Shown here piece by piece: positions 10,817 to 18,969 of a stretch of 64,000 nt of DNA (within the stretch, counting starts at the first letter, position 1; every line of letters starts with the position of its first letter). Below the pieces are notes generated by a model, which saw only the letters and a program-made list of their open reading frames with translations, was not told the origin of the DNA and made no database searches. Source of the DNA: Micromonospora thermarum. GTDB taxonomy: Bacteria; Actinomycetota; Actinomycetes; Mycobacteriales; Micromonosporaceae. Made by a program: the position numbers and the translations under genes. The stretch spans positions 1 through 64,000 of the forward strand of contig NZ_JAATEO010000019.1 of assembly GCF_012034245.1 (NCBI RefSeq), written 5' to 3'.

Positions 10817-11889
10817 GCGGCCACCTCGCGGTAGGCGGCGGCCAGCAGCTCGTCGTCGGGCCCCTCCAGGATCGCCGGGCGGGCCAGCCCGTCCAGCACC
10901 ACGAAACGCAGCCGGTTCCCGCGGGCCTTCTTGTCCACCCGCATGGTGGCCAGCAGCCGGGGCCACGCGTCGGCGGCGTAGCCGGTGGGCAGGCCGAGCG
11001 CGGCCACGGTGGTGCGGTGCCGCCGCGCGGTGGCGTCGTCGAGGCGGCCGGCGAGCCGGGCCAGCGCCGCGGCGTACACCAGGCCGACGGCGACCGCGTG
11101 GCCGTGCCGCCAGCGGTAGCCCTCGACCTTCTCGATCGCGTGGGCCAGCGTGTGGCCGTAGTTGAGCACCTCGCGGACACCGGACTCGCGGAGGTCCCCG
11201 GAGACCACGTCGGCCTTGACCCGGATCGCCCGTTCGATCAGCTCCCGCACCACCGGGCCGGCGGGGTCGGTGGCCGCCGCCGGATCCCGCTCGACCAGGT
11301 CGAGGATCACCGGGTCGGCGATGAAGCCGCACTTGACCACCTCGGCCATCCCGGCCGCCAGGTCGACCGCCGGTAGACCGTCCAGCGTCGTGAGGTCGGC
11401 CAGCACGCCGACCGGCGGGTGGAACGCGCCGACCAGGTTCTTGCCCGCGGCCGTGTTGACGCCGGTCTTGCCACCGACCGCCGCGTCCACCATGCCGAGC
11501 AGGGACGTCGCCACCGGCACCCACCGCACGCCGCGCAGCCAGCAGGCCGCCACGAAGCCGGCCAGGTCGGTGACCGCGCCGCCGCCGACGCCGACCACGG
11601 CGTCGTTCCGGGTGAAGCCCGCCTCGCCCAACTGGTCCCAGCAGGCCGCCGCGACGTCGATGTCCTTGCCGGCCTCGGCGTCGGGCACCTCCACCGGCAG
11701 CGGGATCACGCCCGCGGCGCGGAGCCGGTCGTCGACCGCCTTGGCCAGGTAGGTCAGCGGCGGGGCGTACAGCACCGCCACGCGGGTCGCTCCGGGCAGC
11801 AGGGCGGGCAGCTCGCCGAGCAGGTCACGGCCCACCAGCACGTCGTACGGCCGCTCGCCGCCCACCGGGATCCGGGTCACGTCGTCCAT
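10813..11889 (-). CDS. aroB: 3-dehydroquinate synthase
   Basis: AroB converts DAHP to 3-dehydroquinate using NAD and a divalent metal. The 358 residues start MDDVTRIPVGG at ATG 11889. Conserved stretches are VGVGGGAVTDLAGFVAA (NAD binding), TSLLGMVDAAVGGKTGVN, AEVVKCGFI and the metal-ligand region NYGHTLAHAIE. TAGGCT lies seven bases before the ATG with no ribosome-binding site, which is the pattern of a leaderless transcript and suggests aroB-aroQ has its own promoter. In related genomes aroK normally precedes aroB directly; here a plus-strand gene pair intervenes. Confidence 0.96.
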   Translation of the reverse strand: MDDVTRIPVGGERPYDVLVGRDLLGELPALLPGATRVAVLYAPPLTYLAKAVDDRLRAAGVIPLPVEVPDAEAGKDIDVAAACWDQLGEAGFTRNDAVVGVGGGAVTDLAGFVAACWLRGVRWVPVATSLLGMVDAAVGGKTGVNTAAGKNLVGAFHPPVGVLADLTTLDGLPAVDLAAGMAEVVKCGFIADPVILDLVERDPAAATDPAGPVVRELIERAIRVKADVVSGDLRESGVREVLNYGHTLAHAIEKVEGYRWRHGHAVAVGLVYAAALARLAGRLDDATARRHRTTVAALGLPTGYAADAWPRLLATMRVDKKARGNRLRFVVLDGLARPAILEGPDDELLAAAYREVAA

Positions 11890-12030
11890 CGCGCGCAGCC
11901 TAGCCGAGGCGGGGGTCCGGACGCGGCCAGTGTCCACTCCGTGACCAGGCCCCGGGACGGACGTTTCACCGGTGTCACCCGGGGGACGGGGTGCGGGAGG
12001 AACGACCACCGGGCGCGGAGGGTGCGACAC

Positions 12031-12555
12031 ATGGCCAGATCGACCGTCGACGGGGCGGACATCCGGGTACCGGCGACGATCCTCGGCGTGGGCCTGGGCG
12101 GATTCGTCGACGGCATCCTGCTGCACCAGATCCTCCAGTGGCACCACATGCTCAGCAGCACCGACACCGACAACGCGGGGATCCCGGCGTACCCGGTCGA
12201 CACCGTGCCCGGCCTGCGCATGAACACCCTCTGGGACGGCTTCTTCCACGCGGTCACCTGGGTGGCCGTGCTGACCGGCCTGGCGTTGCTCTACACACGG
12301 GTCACCCGGTCCCGGGGCCGGCCGTGGCGCTCCCCCGCGCTCTGGGGCTGGGCGCTGGTCGGCTGGGGCCTGTTCAACCTGGTCGAGGGGATCGTCGACC
12401 ATCACCTGCTCGGCATCCACCACGTCCACGGCGGGCCGCACCAGCTCTGGTGGGACCTCGGCTTCCTGGCGCTCGGCGCGGCCCTGGTGGTCGCCGGCTG
12501 GGCCGTCCAGCGGCGGGCCGCGCCGGTCGACCTCCGCGACACCGGGCAGCGGTGA
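12031..12555 (+). CDS. DUF2243 family multi-pass membrane protein
   Basis: The function is unknown. The 174-residue product starts MARSTVDGADIRVPA at ATG 12031, eight bases after GGAGGG. It has about four hydrophobic segments: LGVGLGGFVDGILLHQILQ, FHAVTWVAVLTGLALLY, LWGWALVGWGLFNLVEG and LGFLALGAALVVAGW. Many histidines line them (LLHQILQWHHML, VDHHLLGIHHVHG), a hallmark of DUF2243 that suggests metal or haem handling, though this is inference. It runs opposite to the aro genes on either side, so it looks inserted. The next frame overlaps its stop as GTGA. Confidence 0.85.
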   Translation: MARSTVDGADIRVPATILGVGLGGFVDGILLHQILQWHHMLSSTDTDNAGIPAYPVDTVPGLRMNTLWDGFFHAVTWVAVLTGLALLYTRVTRSRGRPWRSPALWGWALVGWGLFNLVEGIVDHHLLGIHHVHGGPHQLWWDLGFLALGAALVVAGWAVQRRAAPVDLRDTGQR

Positions 12556-12800
12556 ATCTCCACCACGCCGGGCACCCGGCCGACGGCTTCCCGTCGGCAT
12601 GCCACGCCGTCCTCGCCCAACTCCTCCACGCCGGCGTCCTGGTCGACGTGCCGGCAACGGCGGGCGAGCTGCGGGCCGGCGCGACGGTCATGTACTACGG
12701 CGCGGACCTGGCCGAGATCCTGCTCGCCCTCGCCCTGCTCGTCACCTGGCGGCCCGAGCGGGCCGCCGGCAGGCCGGAACCGGCCGGCGTCAGCCCTTGA
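12552..12800 (+). pseudogene. Remnant of a CtaG-like cytochrome oxidase assembly protein
   Basis: From GTG 12552, overlapping the DUF2243 stop, an 82-residue frame reads MNLHHAGHPADG and ends WRPERAAGRPEPAGVSP. The segment GELRAGATVMYYGADLAEIL plus LALALLVTW resembles the last transmembrane helix of caa3-type CtaG assembly proteins, which are normally about 250-300 residues. I infer a large internal or N-terminal deletion; a real small membrane protein cannot be excluded. Its 3' end overlaps the convergent aroK by 11 bp. Confidence 0.45.
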
Positions 12801-13293
12801 GCAGCGCGGCGATCTCCCCCGCGATCTCCTCCGGGTCCCGCCCGTCGGTGACCACGGTCGCGGTGGCGACCTCCGCGTACAGGGGCCGGCGCTGCTCCAT
12901 AAGGTGTTTGAGGGTGGCCCGCGGGTTGATCGCGAGCAGCGGACGGCCGGTGCCGAGGCCCACCCGCTTGACCGCGTCGGGCAGCTCGACGGAGAGGTGC
13001 ACGACCGGGTGCCCGACCAGCGCGGCCCGGGTCTCCTCGGCGAGGACCGCGCCGCCGCCGAGGGCGAGCACGCCGGAGCAGGAGGCCAGCGCCGCCGCCA
13101 CCGCCGCCCGTTCGAGCGTACGGAAGTGCGCCTCCCCCTCGTCCACGAAGATGTCCGGGATCGGCTTGCCCGCCATCGTCTCGATGTCGAGGTCGGTGTC
13201 GCGGAACTCCACCCCGAGGAGGGCGGCGAGGGTCTGCCCCACGGTCGTCTTGCCGCAGCCCGGCGCGCCGACGAGGACGCAGACGGGCGCCAT
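12790..13293 (-). CDS. aroK: Shikimate kinase
   Basis: AroK phosphorylates shikimate at O3 using ATP. The 167-residue protein has Walker A GAPGCGKTTVGQ near residue 9, the shikimate-binding DTDLDIE, the lid segment around FRTLERAAV, and the GGGAVL motif (ALGGGAVLAEETR). The start MAPVCVLVGAPG at 13293 shares a base with the aroC stop (TGATG), so the two are co-translated. Its end overlaps the plus-strand CtaG-like remnant by 11 bp. Confidence 0.96.
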   Translation of the reverse strand: MAPVCVLVGAPGCGKTTVGQTLAALLGVEFRDTDLDIETMAGKPIPDIFVDEGEAHFRTLERAAVAAALASCSGVLALGGGAVLAEETRAALVGHPVVHLSVELPDAVKRVGLGTGRPLLAINPRATLKHLMEQRRPLYAEVATATVVTDGRDPEEIAGEIAALLKG

Positions 13294-14471
13294 CAGCGGA
13301 TCACCAGCGCGTCGAGGTAGCCGGCGAGGTTGCGACGCATCTCGGTGACCGAGTCGCCGCCGAACTTCTCCACCGCCGCCTCGGCGAGCACCAGCGCCAC
13401 CATCGCCTCGGCGACGACCGCCGCGGCGGGTACGGCGCACACGTCCGAGCGCTGGTTGATCGCGGTGGCCGGCTCGCCGGTGGTGACGTCGACCGTCGAC
13501 AGGGCCCGGTTCAGCGAGGAGATCGGCTTCATCGCGGCCTTCACCCGCAACGGCTCGCCGGTGGTGATGCCGCCCTCCAGGCCGCCGGCCCGGTCGGTGA
13601 CCCGCCGGACACCGGTGGCGGTCGGGATGATCTCGTCGTGCGCCTCGGAACCCCGGGAGCGCGCCTGCTGCCAGCCGTCGCCGATCTCCACGCCCTTGAT
13701 CGCCTGGATGGACATCAGCGCCGTGGCGAGCCGGGCGTCGAGCTTGCGGTCCCACTGCACGTGGCTGCCCAGGCCGGGTGGCACCCCGTACGCCAGGACC
13801 TCGACGACGCCCCCGAGGGTGTCGGCGGCCTTCTTGGCGGCGTCGACCTCGGCGACCATCCGGCCGCTCGCCTCCGGGTCGAGGCAGCGCAGCGGGTCCG
13901 CGTCGATCCGCGCGGCGTCGGCCGGGGTGGGCCGCAGGCCGGGCTTCGCGGCCACCGGCCCCAGCTCCACCACGTGCGAGACGATCTCGACGCCGAGCGC
14001 CTGCCGGACCAGCGCCTTCGCCACGGTGCCGACGGCGACCCGCGCGGCGGTCTCCCGGGCGCTGGCCCGCTCCAGGATCGGGCGGGCGTCGGTGTGCCCG
14101 TACTTCTGCATGCCGGCGAGGTCGGCGTGGCCCGGACGCGGGCGGGTGAGCGGGGCGTTGCGGGCCTGCCGGGCAAGCTCCTCCGGGTCGACCGGGTCGG
14201 CGGCCATGACGGTGCGCCACTTCGGCCACTCCGAGTTGCCCACCCGGATCGCGACCGGGCTGCCCAGCGTGACGCCGTGCCGCAGGCCGCCGATGATCTC
14301 GACCTCGTCCTGCTCGAAGGACATCCGGGCGCCCCGGCCGTAGCCGAGGCGGCGCCGGGCCAGCTCACCGGCGATGTCCCCGGTGGTCACCTCGACACCG
14401 GCCGGTACGCCCTCCAGGAGCGCGACGAGGGCGGGACCGTGCGATTCACCTGCAGTCAACCAGCGCAACAC
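13293..14471 (-). CDS. aroC: Chorismate synthase
   Basis: AroC makes chorismate from EPSP with reduced FMN. The GTG start at 14471 (MLRWLTAGESHGPAL) gives 392 residues, normal for actinobacteria. The signatures GESHGPALVALLEG, RPGHADLAGMQKYGH, ARETAARVAVG and the RSDVCAVPAAAVVAEA region are present. No ribosome-binding site precedes the GTG, but CACACT lies seven bases upstream, which may mark a leaderless promoter. Upstream, where aroE would be expected next to it, lie the antiporter and exopolysaccharide genes instead. Confidence 0.96.
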   Translation of the reverse strand: MLRWLTAGESHGPALVALLEGVPAGVEVTTGDIAGELARRRLGYGRGARMSFEQDEVEIIGGLRHGVTLGSPVAIRVGNSEWPKWRTVMAADPVDPEELARQARNAPLTRPRPGHADLAGMQKYGHTDARPILERASARETAARVAVGTVAKALVRQALGVEIVSHVVELGPVAAKPGLRPTPADAARIDADPLRCLDPEASGRMVAEVDAAKKAADTLGGVVEVLAYGVPPGLGSHVQWDRKLDARLATALMSIQAIKGVEIGDGWQQARSRGSEAHDEIIPTATGVRRVTDRAGGLEGGITTGEPLRVKAAMKPISSLNRALSTVDVTTGEPATAINQRSDVCAVPAAAVVAEAMVALVLAEAAVEKFGGDSVTEMRRNLAGYLDALVIR

Positions 14472-14600
14472 AGCGGCCAGTGTGTCACGGCCGGTGGCCA
14501 CTCCCGTACGGTGGCCGGCCCGTCCCGCCCTGCGGACGCGGCCGTCCGCCGGGTGGCCGGGACGACGCCGGTGGCCCGAAACTCGTACGATCATGGCGGC

Positions 14601-15884
14601 GTGCCGGCAAGTCTGGTCGGCGGAGGATTCGTCGACCCGGAGGCACCGGTGCTGCTGTTCACGTTCGCGGCGGTTCTGCTGCTCGCCGTGCTGCTGTCCA
14701 GCCTGGCTCACCGGAGCATCCTCTCCACGGCGGTGCTCTTCCTGGCCGCCGGTTTCGTGCTCGGCCCGGACACCACGGGCGTGCTGGAGATCACGGCTGA
14801 CAGCGAGATCGTCGCCACGCTCGCCGAGCTGGCGCTGTTCACCGTGCTGTTCACCGACGGGATGCGGGTCGGCTTCGCCGACCTGCGGTCCGCGTGGCGG
14901 CTGCCCGGGCGGGCACTCGGCTGGGGCCTGCCGCTGACCCTGCTGATCACCGCGCTACTGGCGCACTACGTGGCCGGGCTGGACTGGCCGGAGGCACTGC
15001 TGATCGGGGCGGTCCTCGCTCCCACCGACCCGGTCTTCGCCGCCGCGCTGGTCGGCAACGAGCGGGTGCCCGGCCGGCTGCGGCACCTGCTCAACGTCGA
15101 GTCCGGCATCAACGACGGCCTCGCGCTGCCCTTCGTCATCCTCTTCCTCGCCGTCGCGTCCGGCTCCGGGGACCTGCACCTCGACGAGCTGGGCCTGGAG
15201 CTGCTGCTCGGCCTGGTGATCGGGGTGGCGATCCCGTGGCTGGCGCTGCGGCTGGAGAAGTTGCGGTTCTTCTCCGCCTCCACCCAGTACGAGCCGCTCA
15301 ACGGCGTGGCGATCGGCCTGCTGGTGCTCGCCCTGGGCCAGGTCACCCACGCCAACCTGTTCCTGGCCGCGTTCGCCGCCGGCATCACCGTGGCCACCTT
15401 CGGCGAGCGGCAGCGGGAGAGCTTCGAGCACTTCGGCGAGCTGATCGCCGAGCTGTTCAAGCTCGCCGCCCTGCTGGTCTTCGGCGCGCTGATCTCGGTG
15501 GAGTTCCTCGGCGAGATCCACTGGACCGGCTGGATCTTCGCGGTCCTCGCCATCGTGGTGGCCCGCCCGGTCGCGCTGGGAGTGTCGTTCCTCGGCTCGC
15601 ACCTGACCCGCACCGAGCAGTTCGCCGCCATGTGGTTCGGCCCGAAGGGCTTCGCGTCGGTCGTCTACGGCCTGCTCGTGCTCCAGGCCGGCATCGCCGC
15701 CGGCGACGAGGTGTTCCACCTGGTGGCGCTGACCGTGGTGCTGTCGATCCTGGCGCACTCCTCCACCGACGTGGTGATCGCCCGGGTCTTCGACCCGGCG
15801 ACGACACCGCACTGGTACGAGAGGCTGCGGGCGGCCTCCGCGGAGCGGCGGAACGGCCGCCGGGACGGGAACGGGCAGTCCTGA
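14601..15884 (+). CDS. Cation:proton antiporter (CPA1/NhaP-like)
   Basis: This is an inner-membrane exchanger of Na+ or K+ for protons. The 427-residue protein has about twelve hydrophobic helices, starting LLFTFAAVLLLAVLLSSLAH. The core motif APTDPVFAAALVGN holds the polar and acidic residues of the CPA1 transport site, followed by LLNVESGINDGLALPFVIL. The late GPKGFASVVYGLLVLQAGI is also family-typical. A TACGAT -10 box ends nine bases before the chosen GTG (14601), and no good ribosome-binding site is seen, so the transcript may be leaderless. It converges on the methyltransferase gene at the edge of the exopolysaccharide cluster; any link between them is unproven. Confidence 0.88.
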   Translation: MPASLVGGGFVDPEAPVLLFTFAAVLLLAVLLSSLAHRSILSTAVLFLAAGFVLGPDTTGVLEITADSEIVATLAELALFTVLFTDGMRVGFADLRSAWRLPGRALGWGLPLTLLITALLAHYVAGLDWPEALLIGAVLAPTDPVFAAALVGNERVPGRLRHLLNVESGINDGLALPFVILFLAVASGSGDLHLDELGLELLLGLVIGVAIPWLALRLEKLRFFSASTQYEPLNGVAIGLLVLALGQVTHANLFLAAFAAGITVATFGERQRESFEHFGELIAELFKLAALLVFGALISVEFLGEIHWTGWIFAVLAIVVARPVALGVSFLGSHLTRTEQFAAMWFGPKGFASVVYGLLVLQAGIAAGDEVFHLVALTVVLSILAHSSTDVVIARVFDPATTPHWYERLRAASAERRNGRRDGNGQS

Positions 15885-15896
15885 CGACGGCGGCGG

Positions 15897-16553
15897 TCAG
15901 GCCGTACGGACCGCGATCAGCGACTTGGTGAGGCCCAGCAGGCGCTCGTTGCGGATGGTGGCGTCCGGGAACAGGTACCGCATCTCGGCCCGGCCCACCA
16001 GTTCCGTGGTCAGGACCTGCCGCATCGCCGCCTCGTAGGACTTGCCCGGCGTGTACGCCAGCGGCCATTTGCGCGCGACCACCACGCGGGCCGACACCGG
16101 CAGGAACTGCATGCCGGGCGCGACCCAGTGGGGCTCGATCGGGAAGTACCGGTACGGCGTCTGCACCCAGTACGCGGGCGCCAGCTCGCGGATCGCCTCG
16201 GCCATCCGCCGGCGGCGCTCGTGCCCGCCCACGTGCTCCAGCACGCTGTTGCTGAAGACGAGGTCGTACCGGCGGCTCAGAATGCTCTTCGGCAGCTCGC
16301 ACGCGTCGGCGTGGTCCGCCTCGGCCCAGTCCGGCAGCTCCGTGGGCAACGGCTCCAGGTTGACGACGTGCACGTGGGCCGGACGGACCGGCACCCGGGC
16401 CCAACTCTCCACCCGCCCGCCGAGGTCGAGCACGCTCATCTCGGCGAGGTTCGGGAAGGTGTCCGACAGCCAGGCCGCACGCCGCGCCCGCCGCTTCGCG
16501 CCGAGCGAGGTCGGCGAGTCGACCAGACGGAACCTGAGCGAGTGAAGTGCCAT
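15897..16553 (-). CDS. Class I SAM-dependent methyltransferase of the exopolysaccharide cluster
   Basis: The 218-residue protein starts MALHSLRFRLVDSP. Motif I is VLDLGGRVESWARV (near 45), a nucleotide-ribose acid is in VVNLEPLP, and VFSNSVLEHVGGHERR is the motif IV/post-IV region of class I Rossmann methyltransferases. No signal peptide or membrane helix is visible, so it acts in the cytoplasm. As the last gene of an exopolysaccharide operon it probably methylates a sugar or glycan terminus, but the substrate cannot be read from sequence. AAGGAT precedes the ATG. Confidence 0.75.
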   Translation of the reverse strand: MALHSLRFRLVDSPTSLGAKRRARRAAWLSDTFPNLAEMSVLDLGGRVESWARVPVRPAHVHVVNLEPLPTELPDWAEADHADACELPKSILSRRYDLVFSNSVLEHVGGHERRRRMAEAIRELAPAYWVQTPYRYFPIEPHWVAPGMQFLPVSARVVVARKWPLAYTPGKSYEAAMRQVLTTELVGRAEMRYLFPDATIRNERLLGLTKSLIAVRTA

Positions 16554-16626
16554 TGACCGGAATCCTTGTCTGCTGTGTCGGGGGTGGCCGCTCCCGCGGC
16601 CCGGAGGAGAGGACGGGCGTGGGGGC

Positions 16627-17547
16627 TCAGATGCCCCGGCCCCGCTTGTGCAGGGTGCGCAGCACGGCGTCGGCCCGGACCACCCGGCCGGCCACCGCCA
16701 GCGCGAGGTACGCGCGCGGCTCGCGTGGGTTGCGCCGGATGGTCCGCCGCGCCCAGCGCAGCGCCCCCTGACGGTCACCGGAAGCCGCCCGGGCGAAGGC
16801 GATCTGCCCGGCGACCCGTGCCTCGCCGGCCGGCTGGGTGCCGAACTCCGGGTAGCGCTCCAGCAGCCACTGCAACGCCTCGGAGATGGTGTCCCAGCGC
16901 TGCGCGAAGTACGAGCGCTTGTGCCAGCGCACCAGCACGTACGGGGTGTGCAGGTTGACCAGCGGCGCGCTGCGGGCCGCACGCAGCAGGAACTCGTAAT
17001 CCTCCGCGTAGCTGCCCGGGATCTCCTCGTCGACCAGCCCGAAGCCGTCCCGCAGCGCGGCGGCGCGGATCACGAACGTCGACGGGTGCAGCTCGGTCAT
17101 CCGGTCCCGCAGCAGGTCGGCGAGGGTGACCCGGTCGCGCGGCAGCGACCGGTCGACGGTGTGCCCGTCGTAGCTCACCCGGATGCCGCAGGAGACGAAC
17201 TCGGCGCCCGGCACGGCGGCGAGTGCATCGACCTGGGAGCGCAGCTTGCCGGGCAGCCACTCGTCGTCGTCGTCGCAGAACGCGATCAGCTCACCGGTGG
17301 CGGCGAGGGTGCCGGTGTTGCGGGCGCCGGCCAGGCCGGGGGTCCGCTCGTTGCGGACCACCCGCACCGGGCGGCCGGGCCGGGACAGCTCGGTCAGCGT
17401 CGGGTCCGGCTCGGAGCGGTCGTACACGACGACCACCTCGACCTCGCCCGGGTAGTCCTGGTCGAGGATGGCGCGGACCGCGGATCGCAGCAGCTCCGGC
17501 CGGTCCCGGGTGGGCACCACCGCACTGACGCTCGGGTGTCCGGTCAT
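16627..17547 (-). CDS. Family 2 glycosyltransferase
   Basis: This GT-A enzyme transfers a sugar from a nucleotide donor to a lipid-linked acceptor. It starts MTGHPSVSAVVPTRDRPELL at 17547 and overlaps the preceding gene by 4 bp (ATGA). The acidic metal-binding run FCDDDDEWLPGKL (near 97) corresponds to the DXD region, with donor-site residues in RNERTPGLAGARNTG and a likely base in PGSYAEDYEFLLRA. It has 306 residues and no membrane helix. It is the only classical GT2 in the cluster, so other sugars must be added by the Alg13/14-like pair or by enzymes encoded elsewhere. Confidence 0.88.
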   Translation of the reverse strand: MTGHPSVSAVVPTRDRPELLRSAVRAILDQDYPGEVEVVVVYDRSEPDPTLTELSRPGRPVRVVRNERTPGLAGARNTGTLAATGELIAFCDDDDEWLPGKLRSQVDALAAVPGAEFVSCGIRVSYDGHTVDRSLPRDRVTLADLLRDRMTELHPSTFVIRAAALRDGFGLVDEEIPGSYAEDYEFLLRAARSAPLVNLHTPYVLVRWHKRSYFAQRWDTISEALQWLLERYPEFGTQPAGEARVAGQIAFARAASGDRQGALRWARRTIRRNPREPRAYLALAVAGRVVRADAVLRTLHKRGRGI

Positions 17548-18209
17548 CGTCGCGCTCCGTTCCGGTGCGGCCGTACCCACGGCCGCCACCACGTCCGCCG
17601 GCCACTGGACGCGGCCACCAACGTCTCCACGATCTCCCCGACCCGCGCCACCGCGGTCTCCTGGGCCCGGGCCGAGTCGGGGTCGGCGCGGACGGTGAAC
17701 CGGCCCGGGTCGGCGAGCCCGGCGGCGAGCGCCTCGACCAGCGCCTCGCGGGTCTCGCACAGCACCACCATGTTGGCCGCGCCGAGCCGGCGCGCGAAGA
17801 GCAGCTGGTGGTCGTCGACGTGCTCGCCGTGGGCCGGGTCCCGCGGGACCACGATCGGCAGGCGCCCGTGCCGGCGGGCCTCCAGGATGGTGGCCGGCCC
17901 GCCGTGGCAGACCACGAGGTCGGCGCCGGACATCGCCGTCTGGAGCTCGTGGTGCCCGAGGAAGGGCACCGCGCCGGGGAGGCCGGGGGCAGGGGTGTGT
18001 CCGTGCTGGACGGTGAGGGCCACCCGGTCGGCGACCGCCGGCGCCCAGCCCTCCAGCCACCCGACCAGCCGGTCGAACGGGTGCTTGTCGGTGCCGACGG
18101 CGACCAGGACGGTGGTCTGGGCCGAGCCGGCGCGATCCCGCTGGCGGGGGACGCGCGTCGCGGCCTCCGGCCGCACCGGCGGCGCGGCCGCCTCGCAGTC
18201 CCCGCTCAC
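17544..18209 (-). CDS. Alg13/PssE-like catalytic subunit of a split GT28-type glycosyltransferase
   Basis: The 221-residue protein starts at GTG 18207-18209 (MSGDCEAAAPP). The core begins TTVLVAVGTDKHPFDRLVGW and has the donor-binding region DLVVCHGGPATILEARRHGR followed by PLPIVVPRDPAHGEHVDDHQ-type sequence (LPIVVPRDPAHGEHVDDHQL), the GT28 C-terminal signature. It matches the nucleotide-sugar half of MurG/Alg13-type enzymes; the acceptor/membrane half is the next gene upstream. The ribosome-binding site GAAAGGCGGG comes from the 51-bp repeat separating the two subunit genes. Confidence 0.82.
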   Translation of the reverse strand: MSGDCEAAAPPVRPEAATRVPRQRDRAGSAQTTVLVAVGTDKHPFDRLVGWLEGWAPAVADRVALTVQHGHTPAPGLPGAVPFLGHHELQTAMSGADLVVCHGGPATILEARRHGRLPIVVPRDPAHGEHVDDHQLLFARRLGAANMVVLCETREALVEALAAGLADPGRFTVRADPDSARAQETAVARVGEIVETLVAASSGRRTWWRPWVRPHRNGARR

Positions 18210-18217
18210 CGGGCCCG

Positions 18218-18268
18218 CCTTTCGTTCGCGACTGCGGGGCTCCGCTCCGCCGCACTCCTCGCGCTCAC
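18218..18268 (-). repeat. 51-bp gene-joining repeat, copy 2
   Basis: It matches 47 of 51 bases of the copy at 7784-7834. Read on the minus strand it starts at the stop codon of the Alg14-like gene (TGAGCGCGAGGAG) and ends GAACGAAAGG, directly before the GTG start of the Alg13-like gene. It thus again supplies both a stop codon and a ribosome-binding site. Confidence 0.85.
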
Positions 18269-18759
18269 AGGAGCGTCCCCACGACAGTCGCCTCCGGGTA
18301 CTGCCGGCGCTGCTCCTCCCACTGCACGAGCATCGCGGACAGGAACGGCCGGCAGAGGCGGGCGGTCAGCGTCGGGGTGTCGATCCGGTCGTACACCTCG
18401 ATGTAGACGGTCGGGATCCGCCGCAGCCACGCGAGCACCACGAACGGCACCGCGACGCCGGCGCCGGTGGTCACCACGGCGGCGACCTTTCGCCGGCGCA
18501 GCACCCGCGCCGCGAGCACCGCGTTGCGGAGCAGGTTGGGCACGTTACGGGTGGTCGGGTGGTGGGCCGGGACCACGTCCTCGCCAGTGAGCAGCGAGAC
18601 CGCCTCCGGTGTGTCGAAGGTGACCCAGACGCGGCGCCAGCGCTCGTACCAGGAACGCAGGGCGAGCAGTTGGGCGAGGTGCCCGCCACTCGATCCCACC
18701 AGCAGCAGGACAGGAGGACCGTCGCGATCCTCGATGTTCCTCTCCACGCGACTCCCCAC
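18265..18759 (-). CDS. Alg14/PssD-like membrane-associated glycosyltransferase subunit
   Basis: The 164-residue protein begins with a short basic N-terminus and then PPVLLLVGSSGGHLAQLLAL, the GGH motif of Alg14/PssD proteins. VVTTGAGVAVPFVVLAWLRR is the hydrophobic acceptor-side segment and PTVYIEVYDRIDTPTL is a late family motif. In this system Alg14 recruits the catalytic Alg13-like subunit to the lipid-linked acceptor. The GTG at 18759 is used; ATG starts are absent nearby. Its gene is followed by the 51-bp repeat and the Alg13-like gene, which fits a heterodimer. Confidence 0.82.
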   Translation of the reverse strand: MGSRVERNIEDRDGPPVLLLVGSSGGHLAQLLALRSWYERWRRVWVTFDTPEAVSLLTGEDVVPAHHPTTRNVPNLLRNAVLAARVLRRRKVAAVVTTGAGVAVPFVVLAWLRRIPTVYIEVYDRIDTPTLTARLCRPFLSAMLVQWEEQRRQYPEATVVGTLL

Positions 18760-18919
18760 GTCCGCTTGGAATTCCGACCGACGCCACGCGAAAGCAGATC
18801 ATGTTTCGCGGACGGGTTGTATAGGGCGACCGGATACTCAGTGAGTCTCCGCCGGCCACGGGCGCTGCCCGTTGAGCCATCCCGCGCCATCAACGATCGT
18901 CACTACTTGCACCCCTATC

Positions 18920-18948
18920 ATCACACTCCGGAGTGGACCCGGCGTCAA
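18920..18948 (-). promoter_or_regulatory. Candidate promoter with palindromic spacer before the Alg14-like gene
   Basis: On the minus strand TTGACG (18943-18948) is followed after 17 bp by TGTGAT (18920-18925). The perfect 12-bp palindrome CACTCCGGAGTG (18924-18935) lies across the spacer and -10 edge. The 210-bp gap 18760-18969 breaks an otherwise overlapping gene run, so an internal promoter is plausible. Confidence 0.4.
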
Positions 18949-18969
18949 TACCCCGGCGAGACCTGCGGT

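Noticed and set aside
10813..12657. Long N-terminal extension of aroB
   Set aside because: The extension lies antisense to the DUF2243 gene and has no family sequence; aroB starts at ATG 11889 (MDDVTRIPVGG).
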